Positions 45,047-53,895 of a stretch of DNA of 64,000 bases are shown piece after piece (the stretch's first letter is position 1; the number at the start of each line of letters is the position of its first letter). The DNA comes from Prosthecochloris sp. GTDB lineage: Bacteria; Bacteroidota; Chlorobiia; Chlorobiales; Chlorobiaceae. The stretch is from contig RAZP01000067.1 of NCBI GenBank assembly GCA_004028745.1, forward strand, positions 124,001-188,000, read 5' to 3'. A program made the translations under genes and the position numbers. The notes beneath the pieces were generated by a model. It was not told the origin of the DNA. It saw nothing but the letters and a program-made list of their open reading frames with translations, and searched no databases.

Positions 45047-46102
45047 TTAGTGATACTTGGTGCTTTCTTCTTTTACAAAATCAACCAGGCATTTGAGATT
45101 TTCCGGATCTACATCGGGAAGAATACCATGACCGAGGTTGAAAACATGGCCTGAAGATTCGGTATGCTTTCCAAAGCGTTCGAGGATTTTTGCTGCTTCC
45201 GCCCTGATCTTATCGTGAGTTCCATACAGCACTGTAGGGTCCATGTTACCCTGCAGCGTCACACGGTCCTTAAGCTCGGCACGGGCTTTTGCAATGTCCA
45301 TGTTCCAGCCAAGCCCCATGGCGTCACACCCGGTATCGGCAATATCGGAAAGAATGGTGTTGCAGTCTTTGGAGAAAACAATCACCGGAGTGTCAGGGTA
45401 CTTGGTCTTGACCGCCTGCACGCTTTCCTTGATATACGGAAGAGCAAACTCACGGTAGTCGTCCTCGGAAAGCGCACTTGCCCAGGAATCAAAAATCTGT
45501 ACGGCGTCTGCACCCGCATCAATCTGCATAAGGAGGTACTCTGTGATAACTCTTGAAATCTTGCTGAGCAGCATGTGCGCCATTTTAGGCTCACGGTACA
45601 TCATTTTCTTGGCAAACGCATAGTTCTTTGAACCACCCCCTTCTACCGCATAGGTAAAGAGCGTCCACGCTGCACCGGAAAACCCGATCAGCGGAACTCT
45701 GTTGTCCAGCTCCTTTTTGGTAAGGCGGATGGCATCCAAAACATAACCGAGCTTTTCATTGATATCGGGTATGATCAGACGATCGATATCCACCTGAGAG
45801 CGGATAGGAGGAGTAAGCCTTATACCCTTGGATTCAATAATCTCGACGCTCATACCCATGGCTTCGTTGACAACAAGGATATCCGAGAAAATAATGGCTG
45901 CGTCCACTCCAATGATATCAACGGGCTGGATGGTAACTTCCGTTGCAAGTTCAGGGGTTTTGCACAGTGTCAGGAAATCGGTTTTTTCCCTGACTGCACG
46001 GTACTCCGGCAAATAACGCCCTGCCTGACGCATCACCCAGATTGGCGTTCTTGGAACCGGCTGCCGTTTTAACGCCCGAAGAAAAAGATCATTTTTGAGC
46101 AT
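45047..46102 (-). CDS. hemE: Uroporphyrinogen decarboxylase
   Basis: This enzyme of about 351 residues removes four carboxyls from uroporphyrinogen III to give coproporphyrinogen III, a step common to haem and bacteriochlorophyll. The N-terminal PVPRTPIWVMRQAGRYLPEYR and the GFSGAAWTLFTYAVEGG block are diagnostic. The start at 46102 (MLKNDLFLRAL) is chosen as the family N-terminus. It is 160 bp after the sdhE stop, with a hairpin in between. Confidence 0.97.
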   Translation of the reverse strand: MLKNDLFLRALKRQPVPRTPIWVMRQAGRYLPEYRAVREKTDFLTLCKTPELATEVTIQPVDIIGVDAAIIFSDILVVNEAMGMSVEIIESKGIRLTPPIRSQVDIDRLIIPDINEKLGYVLDAIRLTKKELDNRVPLIGFSGAAWTLFTYAVEGGGSKNYAFAKKMMYREPKMAHMLLSKISRVITEYLLMQIDAGADAVQIFDSWASALSEDDYREFALPYIKESVQAVKTKYPDTPVIVFSKDCNTILSDIADTGCDAMGLGWNMDIAKARAELKDRVTLQGNMDPTVLYGTHDKIRAEAAKILERFGKHTESSGHVFNLGHGILPDVDPENLKCLVDFVKEESTKYH

Positions 46103-46216
46103 GCTGCAATGCAATGTTTAGAAAAGTTATGAAAAACGCTACTCACCTGCCCTCATGTTTTTCCCAGGGTGAGAGCAATCAAAGAAAGTGCTAAGCTACG
46201 CTTTTTTGCACGTTTT

Positions 46217-46253
46217 TAAAATAGCCGGGCAGCCAAACGGCTTATCCGGCTAT
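46217..46253 (-). terminator. Likely terminator of the sdhA-sdhB-sdhE operon
   Basis: ATAGCCGG (46221-46228) pairs with CCGGCTAT (46246-46253), with an inner AGCC/GGCT stem. On the minus strand TTTTAAAAA follows the stem. It starts 9 bp after the sdhE stop. Confidence 0.65.
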
Positions 46254-46262
46254 CAAGCCTTT

Positions 46263-47111
46263 TCATGTCACGATATGACGCTTTATCCCCAGCTGCCTGG
46301 GCGTATACCCCAGCGCAAGCCCGACCATTTCGGAAAGATGAAAGACAGGAATGGACTTTTTGATATTTGCCCGCTTCAGAGCTTTTGCCTGATAACTGTC
46401 GAGTACAGTGTGGCAGAGCGGACATGGTGTTACGATAAAATCGGCGCTGAACTCGATCGCCTCTCCAAGAGCTTCCGCCGCAACACTCAGTGACTCCTCT
46501 TCAGCAACGAGGAGCGTGTGGAAACCACAGCATTTGTTTTTGTGTTCGTAAGGAATGACTTTTCCGCCAAGCGCCTCGACAAGCTTATCCAGAGAGGTAG
46601 GCTCCAGGGGATCGTCCTTGCCAAGTATGGTTGACGGACGCAGAATATGACATCCGTAAAAAGGAGCGATTTTATAGTTTGTCAAGGGAACCTTGACCTT
46701 TTCACTGATCTTGTCGAGGCCAACATCCTCGTTGAGCACCCAGAGAAGGTGCCTTACCTCCGATGTCCCCTTGTATTCGAGGCTTTCTTTTTGCAAAATA
46801 CCGTTAACCTCGTCACGAAGAGCTTCCGATTCGTCGAGTTTTTTCTTGGCACTTCGGATTGTCAGGAGACAGGTGTTGCAGGATGTAACCAGATCGAGCC
46901 CGAGCTTTTCCGCCAATGCGATGTTCCTCCCATTGACAAGCGCAAAATGTTTTGGACTGACATAGTCGAGGTTGCTCCCTCCGCAGCAGGTGCTTTCGTG
47001 CAGTTTGACAAAATCTATATCAAGGTCTTTCTGCCAGAGTTCAATAGATTTATCCACTTCTTTGGTCATGGACTCATTGATGCAGCTGAGATAATATGCA
47101 TACCGCTTCAT
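46263..47111 (-). CDS. Succinate dehydrogenase/fumarate reductase subunit E (HdrB-like, CCG domains)
   Basis: This 282-residue protein has two CCG (cysteine-rich) domains. The first contains the segments STCCGGSN and SCNTCL; the second FYGCHI, CCGFHT and PCPLCHT. Related SdhE/HdrB subunits carry a non-cubane cluster and serve as the quinone-reacting or membrane-associated part of the type E fumarate reductase, which lacks the usual haem membrane anchors. It is 17 bp downstream of sdhB. The gene set is SdhA-SdhB-SdhE, with no SdhC/D anchor here. Confidence 0.88.
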   Translation of the reverse strand: MKRYAYYLSCINESMTKEVDKSIELWQKDLDIDFVKLHESTCCGGSNLDYVSPKHFALVNGRNIALAEKLGLDLVTSCNTCLLTIRSAKKKLDESEALRDEVNGILQKESLEYKGTSEVRHLLWVLNEDVGLDKISEKVKVPLTNYKIAPFYGCHILRPSTILGKDDPLEPTSLDKLVEALGGKVIPYEHKNKCCGFHTLLVAEEESLSVAAEALGEAIEFSADFIVTPCPLCHTVLDSYQAKALKRANIKKSIPVFHLSEMVGLALGYTPRQLGIKRHIVT

Positions 47112-47128
47112 ACTGCTTTTCTCCTGAT

Positions 47129-48151
47129 TTATTTTTTTTGATCCTTCTGATCCTGCTTGACATGATCCGTCATCTCCTTGAACTCCTCACGGAATTTCTT
47201 AATGCCTTTGGCAGGCTTGACCAGAGGTGGCGGAGGCGGTGTTCTGCGTTTCAGAATCATCTTGAAGGCCATCGGCAACAGGTTTTTCAGTGTCCACCCC
47301 ATACCGTTTGTTCTTATCGGCAGGGTTGCCTCGATAAGCTTGCCTTTTTTGGGCAGATCCTCCATAAAAGCTTCGGCATGCCTTGCGCCGCTTGTATCTT
47401 TGACACCGCGGGAAATGAGCGCATCTTCACGGACACCGTGAATGTCATCCATTATCGGAATGCTCTTCACACAGGTTTCCTGACAGCGGTAACAGTGTGT
47501 ACAATCCCATACCCCGTGGTCCTTTACAAGTTCGGCTATCCGCATATTGTTAGCGCCATCCCTGCTGTCGACATTCATGCGATTTGATTTCAGAAGAATA
47601 GCCGGCCCGACATACTCTTTGTTGGCCCTCAGGATGGAGCACTCGGACATACATGATGCACAGAGAATACAGTCGGTGGCCTTGTCATATTCCAGGAATT
47701 CCTCTTCGGAAACCAGAAACTCCTTCTCACCCATTTTCTCTTCAGGCATTATCGACTCTACCCAGCTGGAGTACTTCTTCATTTTATCAACCATCGGATC
47801 CATATCAACAATGAGGTCCTTGATCAGCGGCATGTTGCGCAAAGGCTCAACCTTGATGACATTGGCAACTTTGCACCTTTCAAGCTCATCCCACACCTGT
47901 GTCGTGCAGGCAAGCTTCGAGATACCGTTGATTCTCATACCGCATGAACCGCAGATACCAGCCTGGCAGAATGCCCGGAAGCTTACGGTCGCGTCTACAT
48001 GCTCCTTGATATAGTTCAAAGCCCTGAGAACGGTAATCCCCTTTTCAACCGGAATGGTGTAGTCATCAAAGTAGGGCTTGTTGTCTACCTGAGGGTTAAA
48101 CCGGTTGATCCGGAAAGTTATATCCCTCATTTCTTCTTTATGCTCTGCCAT
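47129..48151 (-). CDS. sdhB: Succinate dehydrogenase/fumarate reductase iron-sulfur subunit
   Basis: This 340-residue subunit has an N-terminal plant-type 2Fe-2S domain (FCQAGICGSCGMRINGISKLAC, about 59-81, cited in parts), followed by CILCASCMSECS and CTHCYRCQETC cluster motifs for 4Fe-4S and a second cluster. It is longer than the SdhB of other bacteria (about 240 residues) and has a basic C-terminal tail. It transfers electrons between SdhA and SdhE. Confidence 0.93.
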   Translation of the reverse strand: MAEHKEEMRDITFRINRFNPQVDNKPYFDDYTIPVEKGITVLRALNYIKEHVDATVSFRAFCQAGICGSCGMRINGISKLACTTQVWDELERCKVANVIKVEPLRNMPLIKDLIVDMDPMVDKMKKYSSWVESIMPEEKMGEKEFLVSEEEFLEYDKATDCILCASCMSECSILRANKEYVGPAILLKSNRMNVDSRDGANNMRIAELVKDHGVWDCTHCYRCQETCVKSIPIMDDIHGVREDALISRGVKDTSGARHAEAFMEDLPKKGKLIEATLPIRTNGMGWTLKNLLPMAFKMILKRRTPPPPPLVKPAKGIKKFREEFKEMTDHVKQDQKDQKK

Positions 48152-48224
48152 AACTCCCGTCCTGCTGAATGTTGTCCAAGTTGAGTGACTTCAGTTGTGA
48201 AGCCGTAGCCCTTTACTTGAAGGT

Positions 48225-49928
48225 TTAATAAGTTCTTTCCTGTAACTCGTGCTTACCCATGGTTACCGGCTTTTCACCGATCTCCGGTTTACCGTTTACC
48301 CAGGTATAGGTTGTATGCTTATGCCATTTCTCATCATCCCGCTTCGGGAAGTCCGTTCTGGTATGAGACCCGCGGCTTTCCTCCCTGGCATAGGCTCCTG
48401 CAGCAACGGTTTCTGCCAGATCAAGCATGTTTTTCAACTCGAGAACCTGCATGAGGTTTGTATTAAATACATCGCTGGTATCAAAAACGCGGACATGCTT
48501 GAAACGTTCTTTGAGTTCACTTATCCCGGAGATCCCTTTTTGTATTTCAGACGCTTCACGGAAAATGCCGACATTTTTTCCAAGAGTATGGCCAAGTTCC
48601 TCGCGAAGAGCCCCGTAACGCTCATAATGCCCGGAAGGCTTCATGTAGTCCCTGAGCTCCTCCTCTTTTGCCTTAAGTTCAACAGCGGAAATTTCAGCCG
48701 GCTCAAACTTTCCTGCCTCTTCGGCGGCTGTACGACCGGTAATCCTGCCGAATACAAGGATATCCAGAAGAGAGTTACCTCCGAGACGGTTTGCCCCGTG
48801 CACCGATACACAGCCGGCTTCCCCCGCAGCATACACTCCGTCCATAACGGTTCTCCCGGAAATATCGGTGTCGATACCACCCATTGAATAGTGCGCCGTA
48901 GGCCTGATCGGAATCGGCTCGTCAATCGGGTCGACACCTTCAAAGTACATGGACATTTCACGGATCTGCGGAAGCCTCAACTTGATGAGGTCAGCACCAA
49001 GGTGTGTCAGGTCAAGATGCATATATGGACCGGCAGGGCTTTCGAATCCCCTGCCTTCAAGGATTTCGGTTTCGATGGAACGCGCAACAAGATCACGCGG
49101 CCCGAGTTCCATTTTCTCGGGCGCATAGTTGCTCATAAAACGGTCGCCGTTCCTGTTGACGAGATAACCGCCTTCACCCCGGGCACCTTCGGTCACCAGC
49201 AAACCACTCTTTCTGAGCCCGGTAGGGTGGAACTGGACAAACTCCATATCCTTGAGTGGAATACCCGCACGATAAGCGATTGCCTGACCGTCACCAGTGT
49301 TGCCCGCCGCGTTACTGGAACGGTTCCAGTACATTTTCGCATAACCTCCGGTCGCCAGAATAACGGTCCTTGCCGGAAAAGCCTCGACTTTACCGGTACG
49401 CATGTTCATTGCGATCAGTCCTTTCGATTTACTGACACCGGTTGCAAGGTTCAGCACAAAATATTCGTTGAAGAAAAAAACACCTTTTTTGAGACATTGC
49501 TCATAGAGACTCTGCAGAATCGTATGGCCTGTTTTGTCGGCACAGTAACAGCAGCGGGGTCTGCCGGCACCGCCGAAAGGGCGTTGTGCAATGGTTTTGT
49601 CATCCATTCTCGACCAAGGCGTTCCGATGTTATCGAGTTCCCTGATAATCTTTGGAGCCTCGGAACACAACACCTCGACTGCATCCTGATCAGCAAGGTA
49701 GTCACTGCCTTTGATAGTGTCAAAAATATGCATATCAACCGTGTCGTCTTTTGCCTTGTTCGCGAGAGCAGCATTTGCTCCCCCTTGGGCTGCCGATGTA
49801 TGTGAACGGTTAGGATAGACTTTCGACAGTACGGCAATATTAAGCGATGGGTTGGTCTTCATGGCTTCCATGGCTGCATACAACCCGGAACCGCCTCCCC
49901 CGACAACAACTATATCAAATGGCTTCAT
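48225..49928 (-). CDS. sdhA: Succinate dehydrogenase/fumarate reductase flavoprotein
   Basis: This flavoprotein of 567 residues carries covalent FAD and the dicarboxylate site. Motifs include the N-terminal VVVGGGGSGLYAAMEA Rossmann loop, SHTSAAQGGANAAL (His attached to FAD), FVQFHPTG, GEAGCVSVHGANRLGGNSL. No Tat signal is present, so the enzyme is cytoplasmic. In a reductive TCA autotroph it is expected to reduce fumarate to succinate. The start at 49928 is preceded by AAGGAG; an upstream in-frame ATG is less likely. Confidence 0.95.
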   Translation of the reverse strand: MKPFDIVVVGGGGSGLYAAMEAMKTNPSLNIAVLSKVYPNRSHTSAAQGGANAALANKAKDDTVDMHIFDTIKGSDYLADQDAVEVLCSEAPKIIRELDNIGTPWSRMDDKTIAQRPFGGAGRPRCCYCADKTGHTILQSLYEQCLKKGVFFFNEYFVLNLATGVSKSKGLIAMNMRTGKVEAFPARTVILATGGYAKMYWNRSSNAAGNTGDGQAIAYRAGIPLKDMEFVQFHPTGLRKSGLLVTEGARGEGGYLVNRNGDRFMSNYAPEKMELGPRDLVARSIETEILEGRGFESPAGPYMHLDLTHLGADLIKLRLPQIREMSMYFEGVDPIDEPIPIRPTAHYSMGGIDTDISGRTVMDGVYAAGEAGCVSVHGANRLGGNSLLDILVFGRITGRTAAEEAGKFEPAEISAVELKAKEEELRDYMKPSGHYERYGALREELGHTLGKNVGIFREASEIQKGISGISELKERFKHVRVFDTSDVFNTNLMQVLELKNMLDLAETVAAGAYAREESRGSHTRTDFPKRDDEKWHKHTTYTWVNGKPEIGEKPVTMGKHELQERTY

Positions 49929-50058
49929 ACACTTTGATCTCCTTCTGTGAACTGCGCCCGCAGCTTCAGTGGTTAAGCGGGCCTGCGTGTGCAAGGCCCG
50001 TTTTTCTATGAAATCACAAATACGTTAAAAAGAAGCTAAATCCAGTAATACCGGCAGG

Positions 50059-50505
50059 TTATAATGCAACATTGTCATCATGGGCAGGCAACTCCTCAAC
50101 GGCATGGAGGACATCACTCATGTTGAGCACACCGACCACCTTGTCATGGTCCATGACCGTTAAACGGCGAACATTGGTCCGCTTCATCAAACGCAACGCG
50201 TACTTGATCCTGAGACTAGGGTTAATGCTGATTACAGGTTTGCTCATGATCTGGAAAACTGGGGTGTTCCATGGATCACGGTGAACGTCTTCGCCCGGGT
50301 CAATAACTTTCTCAAGAATATCTTTCTCAGTCACGACACCATAACAGTCGTCCTCGTTTCTGGGTTCTACAACAAGTCCGCTTTGGTTGTTCTTTTTCAT
50401 TAGCTGAATCGCTTCCGCAACAGTACAACTGCCTTTGATAGTATAGAAGTCCTTCTGCATGAGTGCAGAAACAGGTTGCGTGCGTAATTTTACAAGCTGA
50501 TCCAT
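50059..50505 (-). CDS. CBS-domain pair protein
   Basis: This 148-residue protein is made of two CBS motifs: the first around MQKDFYTIKGSCTVAEAIQLM and GVVTEKDIL, the second around MSKPVISINPSLRI and VVGVLNMSDVL. Stand-alone CBS pairs usually bind adenine nucleotides and report energy state to a partner. No partner is evident. It lies upstream of the sdhABE operon on the same strand, 130 bp away. Confidence 0.85.
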   Translation of the reverse strand: MDQLVKLRTQPVSALMQKDFYTIKGSCTVAEAIQLMKKNNQSGLVVEPRNEDDCYGVVTEKDILEKVIDPGEDVHRDPWNTPVFQIMSKPVISINPSLRIKYALRLMKRTNVRRLTVMDHDKVVGVLNMSDVLHAVEELPAHDDNVAL

Positions 50506-50838
50506 ATCGATAAGTCTCTGGTTAATAAGAATATAATTCCCCGGTTATTAATTGCGAGCGTATAACTCTATAATTATATATGAATACTACAAAAAGACAG
50601 AAAAAACTCTTCCCATTAACGGGCATGAGTAACGAAGGTACAAAAAAATTTTAAATCGCCACAACCGGAGAGGAGAGAAAAGAGGCGGGAAAGCTTGATA
50701 GCTTGATAGCTTGATAGCTTGATAGCGGGAAGAGTACAATGTTTTTCTCGTACTCAGCGAAGCGGTAATCGTACTCGCAATCGAAAATCCTCTCATCTGT
50801 TCTTGTACAACGTGACTCCTCGGTCTTAAGGAGATCCC
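50506..50838. repeat. Repeat-rich spacer with an 8-bp tandem array
   Basis: No gene is visible. The unit AGCTTGAT repeats 4.4 times at 50692-50726. The block at about 50641-50708 has a degenerate copy at 52643-52700. The text at 50747-50787 is an inverted version of that at 9152-9186. Confidence 0.8.
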
Positions 50839-51963
50839 CTACAAAAAAAGCGAAGACAAGAACGATTTGGCTCCGGTGATCGGAATATCATCCACCACCC
50901 GCTCCTGCCGCAAGGATTTTACAACCTGTACTGCTTTGAGATCGTACTTCTTTGAAAAGTACCGAAGGTTCGGATCAAGTTGTTTCCGGGATAGTTTCGA
51001 CTCTATCAATGCATCCACTTCATTTTCAGTGTTGACGAGACAGAAATCCACTTCCTTTTTCTCTTTGGTCCGGATATACCGGAGAACATTGCTTTCCCCA
51101 AGCGTATCATTACGGCCCAGCACACTCTTCAGGAGCGAAACCGCTACAAAGTTTTCGTACTTCGCTCCTTCGTCTCCAACCACCAGTCCGGTATCGAAAA
51201 AGTATACCTTCGCCTCTTTGCGAAGTGAACGGGCGATCCGGGTGTGATACGGAGCAACGCGAAAGACAATAAAAAGCGCTTCGAGAACGTCCACATACTT
51301 CCTTGCTGTGGTTGGCGATATGCCTGCATCCTCGGCAAGCGACACATAGGAAACCGGCGAACCAACTCCCCGGCGCAAAAAAGACAGCACATCTCCCACC
51401 GCCCTGAAATCAGCAATTCGCTCGAAATCAAGAATATCTTCACGAATCAATCCATCCACGTACTGTTTTCGCCACCGGGCGGCATCGGTATCCTCCGTTG
51501 CAAGAAATGGTTCGGGAAAACCACCGCGAGCTATCAGGCGATCGGTATCTTCGGCAAGGTCAGTACCGGATAATTCCGAAAGCGAAAACGGAAGCAGACG
51601 GTGTACGAAAAACCTTCCAGCGAGCGAGTCGCCTGCCTGCCGGAAAGTTTCCAGCCGGGCACTCCCGGTTACAAGAATTTTCTGTCCCGGTTCTTTTGTG
51701 TCATAGACGCCCTTGAGAAAGTTCTTCCACTTCGGCATTTTGTGCAGTTCGTCGAAGATGAGCAACTCCGTAACCGGAGGCCACTGCTCATTCCTGATGA
51801 TCGTCCGGTCATCCCTGGAATCATAATTGAGGTAAGCAAATGATTTATATTCTTTGGAAATGTCCTTTGCAAGCCAAGTTTTACCCACTTGCCGCGGCCC
51901 CACCAAAAAAACCATCTTTTTCTCAAGATCCTTTTTGATCTGCTCTTTTTGCTTTCGGCGCAT
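50839..51963 (-). CDS. ATP-binding protein of the AAA_14/DUF4143 family
   Basis: This 374-residue protein has a P-loop GPRQVGKTWLAKDI at about residues 22-35, a Walker B-like LLIFDELHKMPKWK, sensor LVTGSARLE and a C-terminal DUF4143 domain with a restriction-endonuclease-like fold (EVDALIESKLS). Members are widespread in bacteria and archaea and are of uncertain function, with many copies in mobile or defence-rich areas. The region upstream has palindromic and direct repeats that may be an operator. Confidence 0.9.
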   Translation of the reverse strand: MRRKQKEQIKKDLEKKMVFLVGPRQVGKTWLAKDISKEYKSFAYLNYDSRDDRTIIRNEQWPPVTELLIFDELHKMPKWKNFLKGVYDTKEPGQKILVTGSARLETFRQAGDSLAGRFFVHRLLPFSLSELSGTDLAEDTDRLIARGGFPEPFLATEDTDAARWRKQYVDGLIREDILDFERIADFRAVGDVLSFLRRGVGSPVSYVSLAEDAGISPTTARKYVDVLEALFIVFRVAPYHTRIARSLRKEAKVYFFDTGLVVGDEGAKYENFVAVSLLKSVLGRNDTLGESNVLRYIRTKEKKEVDFCLVNTENEVDALIESKLSRKQLDPNLRYFSKKYDLKAVQVVKSLRQERVVDDIPITGAKSFLSSLFL

Positions 51964-51988
51964 AGACGAGATAATAAAACCTTACATA

Positions 51989-52059
51989 GACTATTTTACA
52001 CCATAATGGAAAATAGTCATGACTTTTTTAAAAAGCAATGGGAAATGGTCGAGACTTTT
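51989..52059. promoter_or_regulatory. Inverted and direct repeats upstream of the AAA_14 gene (candidate operator)
   Basis: GACTATTTT (51989-51997) and AAAATAGTC (52010-52018) form a 9-bp perfect inverted repeat, 26 bp upstream of the start codon. A 23-bp direct repeat (52005-52027 and 52037-52059) is 19/23 identical, with a partial third copy at about 52072-52085 (AAAAGTCATG). Such a cluster suggests a binding site for an autoregulator. No experimental basis. Confidence 0.45.
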
Positions 52060-52229
52060 CCCCAAAACGCTGGAGAAAAGTCATGTTAGAGCAAAAAGTG
52101 CTTAAACCACCTCTTTATGAACGGGTAATCGACTGTCGCTGGATGGCAAAAAAGCTCACTTTTCAACTTATCATCACTCAATACAGGCCAGAGAAAATCA
52201 AAAAAATGCCTTGTATTTTTTCACCGTAA

Positions 52230-52616
52230 AGGTCCAAACTGCCTTGTAAAATTAAAACCTATCCTCGAAAGACGTTCAGCGACCTGCTTGCCATCTACCG
52301 CGGCGCAATGGCCGAACAGTTTGTAGGTCAGGAAATGCTGGTATCGCAGGAGGGAAGCCTTTATTACTGGAACCGGACCGCCAAAAGCAGTTCCGCCGAG
52401 GTTGATTACCTTGCTGTCAGGAACGGCACAGTCCATCCTGTAGAGGTAAAAAGCAGTGCCGCAGGCAGCTTGAGAAGCCTTCATCTTTTCCTTAAAACCT
52501 ATCCGGAATCAGGCAAAGCCCTTGTATTTTCAGACCGGCCATATGCCGATCTGCCAGAGCAGAACATGACGTTCCTGCCGCTCTATAGTGCTTTTGCTGC
52601 CACAAAAGGATGGTGA
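52230..52616 (+). pseudogene. Fragment of an AAA_14/DUF4143 gene (C-terminal domain only)
   Basis: The readable frame from about 52230 gives TFSDLLAIYRGAMAEQFVGQEML, then SSAEVDYLAVRNGTVHPVEVK, the DUF4143 nuclease-like C-terminal domain. The P-loop half is missing and the segment upstream is interrupted by stop codons. It is a remnant of a gene related to the intact one at 50839-51963, but in the opposite orientation. Sequence at 52083-52229 (ATG LEQKVLKPPLYERVID) may be its degenerate start. Confidence 0.75.
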
Positions 52617-52734
52617 TCGAGCACCCCCGAGTCATGATGGCAGAAAAAAAATTCCAAATCGTCACAACTGGAAGGGAGAAAAAGAGAGCTGGATAGCTAT
52701 CAAGCCATTTCGCAATCAAGCCGATTCTTTTTCC

Positions 52735-53376
52735 TTACTGAATCCCATGCGCTTTTTTGTACGCCGCCCAGTTTCGTTTCAGGCCGATGAAAGCATCCAG
52801 ATCCGGTTGCAGAAGAAAAGGGTTGGTTTTCTTTTCTTCGCCGATGGTTGACTGGGATGCTGTTCCGTAATCGTGACCGGGAAACACCCTGACATTTTCC
52901 GGCAGGGCCATCAACTTTTCATGCAGTGAACGATACTCCTCTTCAGCCTGTAACCCCAAATCTGTACCGCCGACCTTGCCGACAAACAGCGTGTCACCGG
53001 TAAACAGAGCATCACCGGCGTACAGACAGATGGAATCCGGCGTGTGACCGGGCGTATGGATGATCTGAACTTCGAGGTTTCCAAGAGGAAAAACAACGCC
53101 ATCCTGCACCCTTATGTCCGTTTCAGGACAAACTGATCCATAGAGCAATGGGATAATTCCGGTCAGCCGAGCGATCTCCTCGTTGCCATTGACATGGTCG
53201 TAATGGCCATGGGTACAGAAGACATACCGGATAGTGAATCCCTGCTCACGGGCATCATCGACGATCATTGCAGGGTTGTTGGACGGATCAACAACGAAAG
53301 CCTGTTTGCTCTTTTCATCGGCAACCAGGTATCCGAAGTTCCGGTCGCCCCCGGTTCGGAATTGTTTCAGGTACAT
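52735..53376 (-). CDS. Metallo-beta-lactamase fold hydrolase, persulfide-dioxygenase/glyoxalase II type
   Basis: This protein of 213 residues has the metal signature THGHYDHVNGN, HTPGHTPDS and FTGDTLF. The C-terminal GHDY...ST..EE...NP pattern is like the ETHE1/CstB persulfide dioxygenases; a glyoxalase II-type thioester hydrolase is the alternative. It lies 4 bp after the PII-like gene in the RND gene set headed by a CsoR-family repressor. The start at 53376 is set by family length and the gene order. Confidence 0.82.
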   Translation of the reverse strand: MYLKQFRTGGDRNFGYLVADEKSKQAFVVDPSNNPAMIVDDAREQGFTIRYVFCTHGHYDHVNGNEEIARLTGIIPLLYGSVCPETDIRVQDGVVFPLGNLEVQIIHTPGHTPDSICLYAGDALFTGDTLFVGKVGGTDLGLQAEEEYRSLHEKLMALPENVRVFPGHDYGTASQSTIGEEKKTNPFLLQPDLDAFIGLKRNWAAYKKAHGIQ

Positions 53377-53380
53377 TGTA

Positions 53381-53686
53381 TCAAACCATTTTTTCAACAT
53401 TCATTAGAAATGCCTTTGCCGGAAACTCCGGTTCGATTGCAATGGGATTGCTTTCGAGCTCACCAATAATCTGCTCAGCTTTTTCATCTTCAAGTATCGC
53501 AAAACAAAGCGAGGAATAGGAGCCTACCCCCTTGTCCGCCGGCCACCATGCCTGACCGGTAATTCCCTTGTCGCAATAACACCCCATGATGGACATATTG
53601 CTGAACATCAACACCTCAAACCTCTTGAAAAGATCCCGTACCTGGGGACGAGTCTCTTCATGCCCCATAATCGCAAGAAATTTCAT
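53381..53686 (-). CDS. Small PII/CutA-like protein of unknown function
   Basis: This 101-residue protein has the alpha/beta layout of the PII/CutA ferredoxin-like superfamily: an opening strand KFLAIMGHEE, a helix with RDLFKRF, a C-terminal helix DEKAEQIIGELESN and a closing strand. Similar small proteins sit beside CzcA-type pumps. I do not recognise a closer family. The start at 53686 (MKFLAIM) is preferred; the N-terminal extension in the longer ORF is basic and repeat-like. Confidence 0.5.
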   Translation of the reverse strand: MKFLAIMGHEETRPQVRDLFKRFEVLMFSNMSIMGCYCDKGITGQAWWPADKGVGSYSSLCFAILEDEKAEQIIGELESNPIAIEPEFPAKAFLMNVEKMV

Positions 53687-53867
53687 TGTCTTATGAAATA
53701 AGCAGGTTAATAAAACAACTACCGATTCATTTCGACCCCGAAAGCGACCCCGGCTTCCGATGTATCTCTTTCGGGCCCGGCGTCGCTGTCGGAATCGGTA
53801 TCGAAGAGTATTGCTATGATAGCTTGATAGCTCGTTAGCCAAATGGCAACGCTGGTTAACATTCCCG

Positions 53868-53895
53868 ATGTCACTCGTTACTTGTCACTCGTCAC
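53868..53895. repeat. Degenerate heptamer repeats (GTCACTN)
   Basis: The text TGTCACTCGTTACTTGTCACTCGTCACT is a set of four degenerate copies of the heptamer seen at 42867-42962, and is likewise followed by ACTACT. It overlaps the end of the RND gene and its downstream spacer. Confidence 0.6.

Noticed and set aside
52038..52229. 63-codon frame before the DUF4143 fragment
   Set aside because: Its first part is the operator-like repeat region; it may include the degenerate start of the pseudogene, but no protein is supported.
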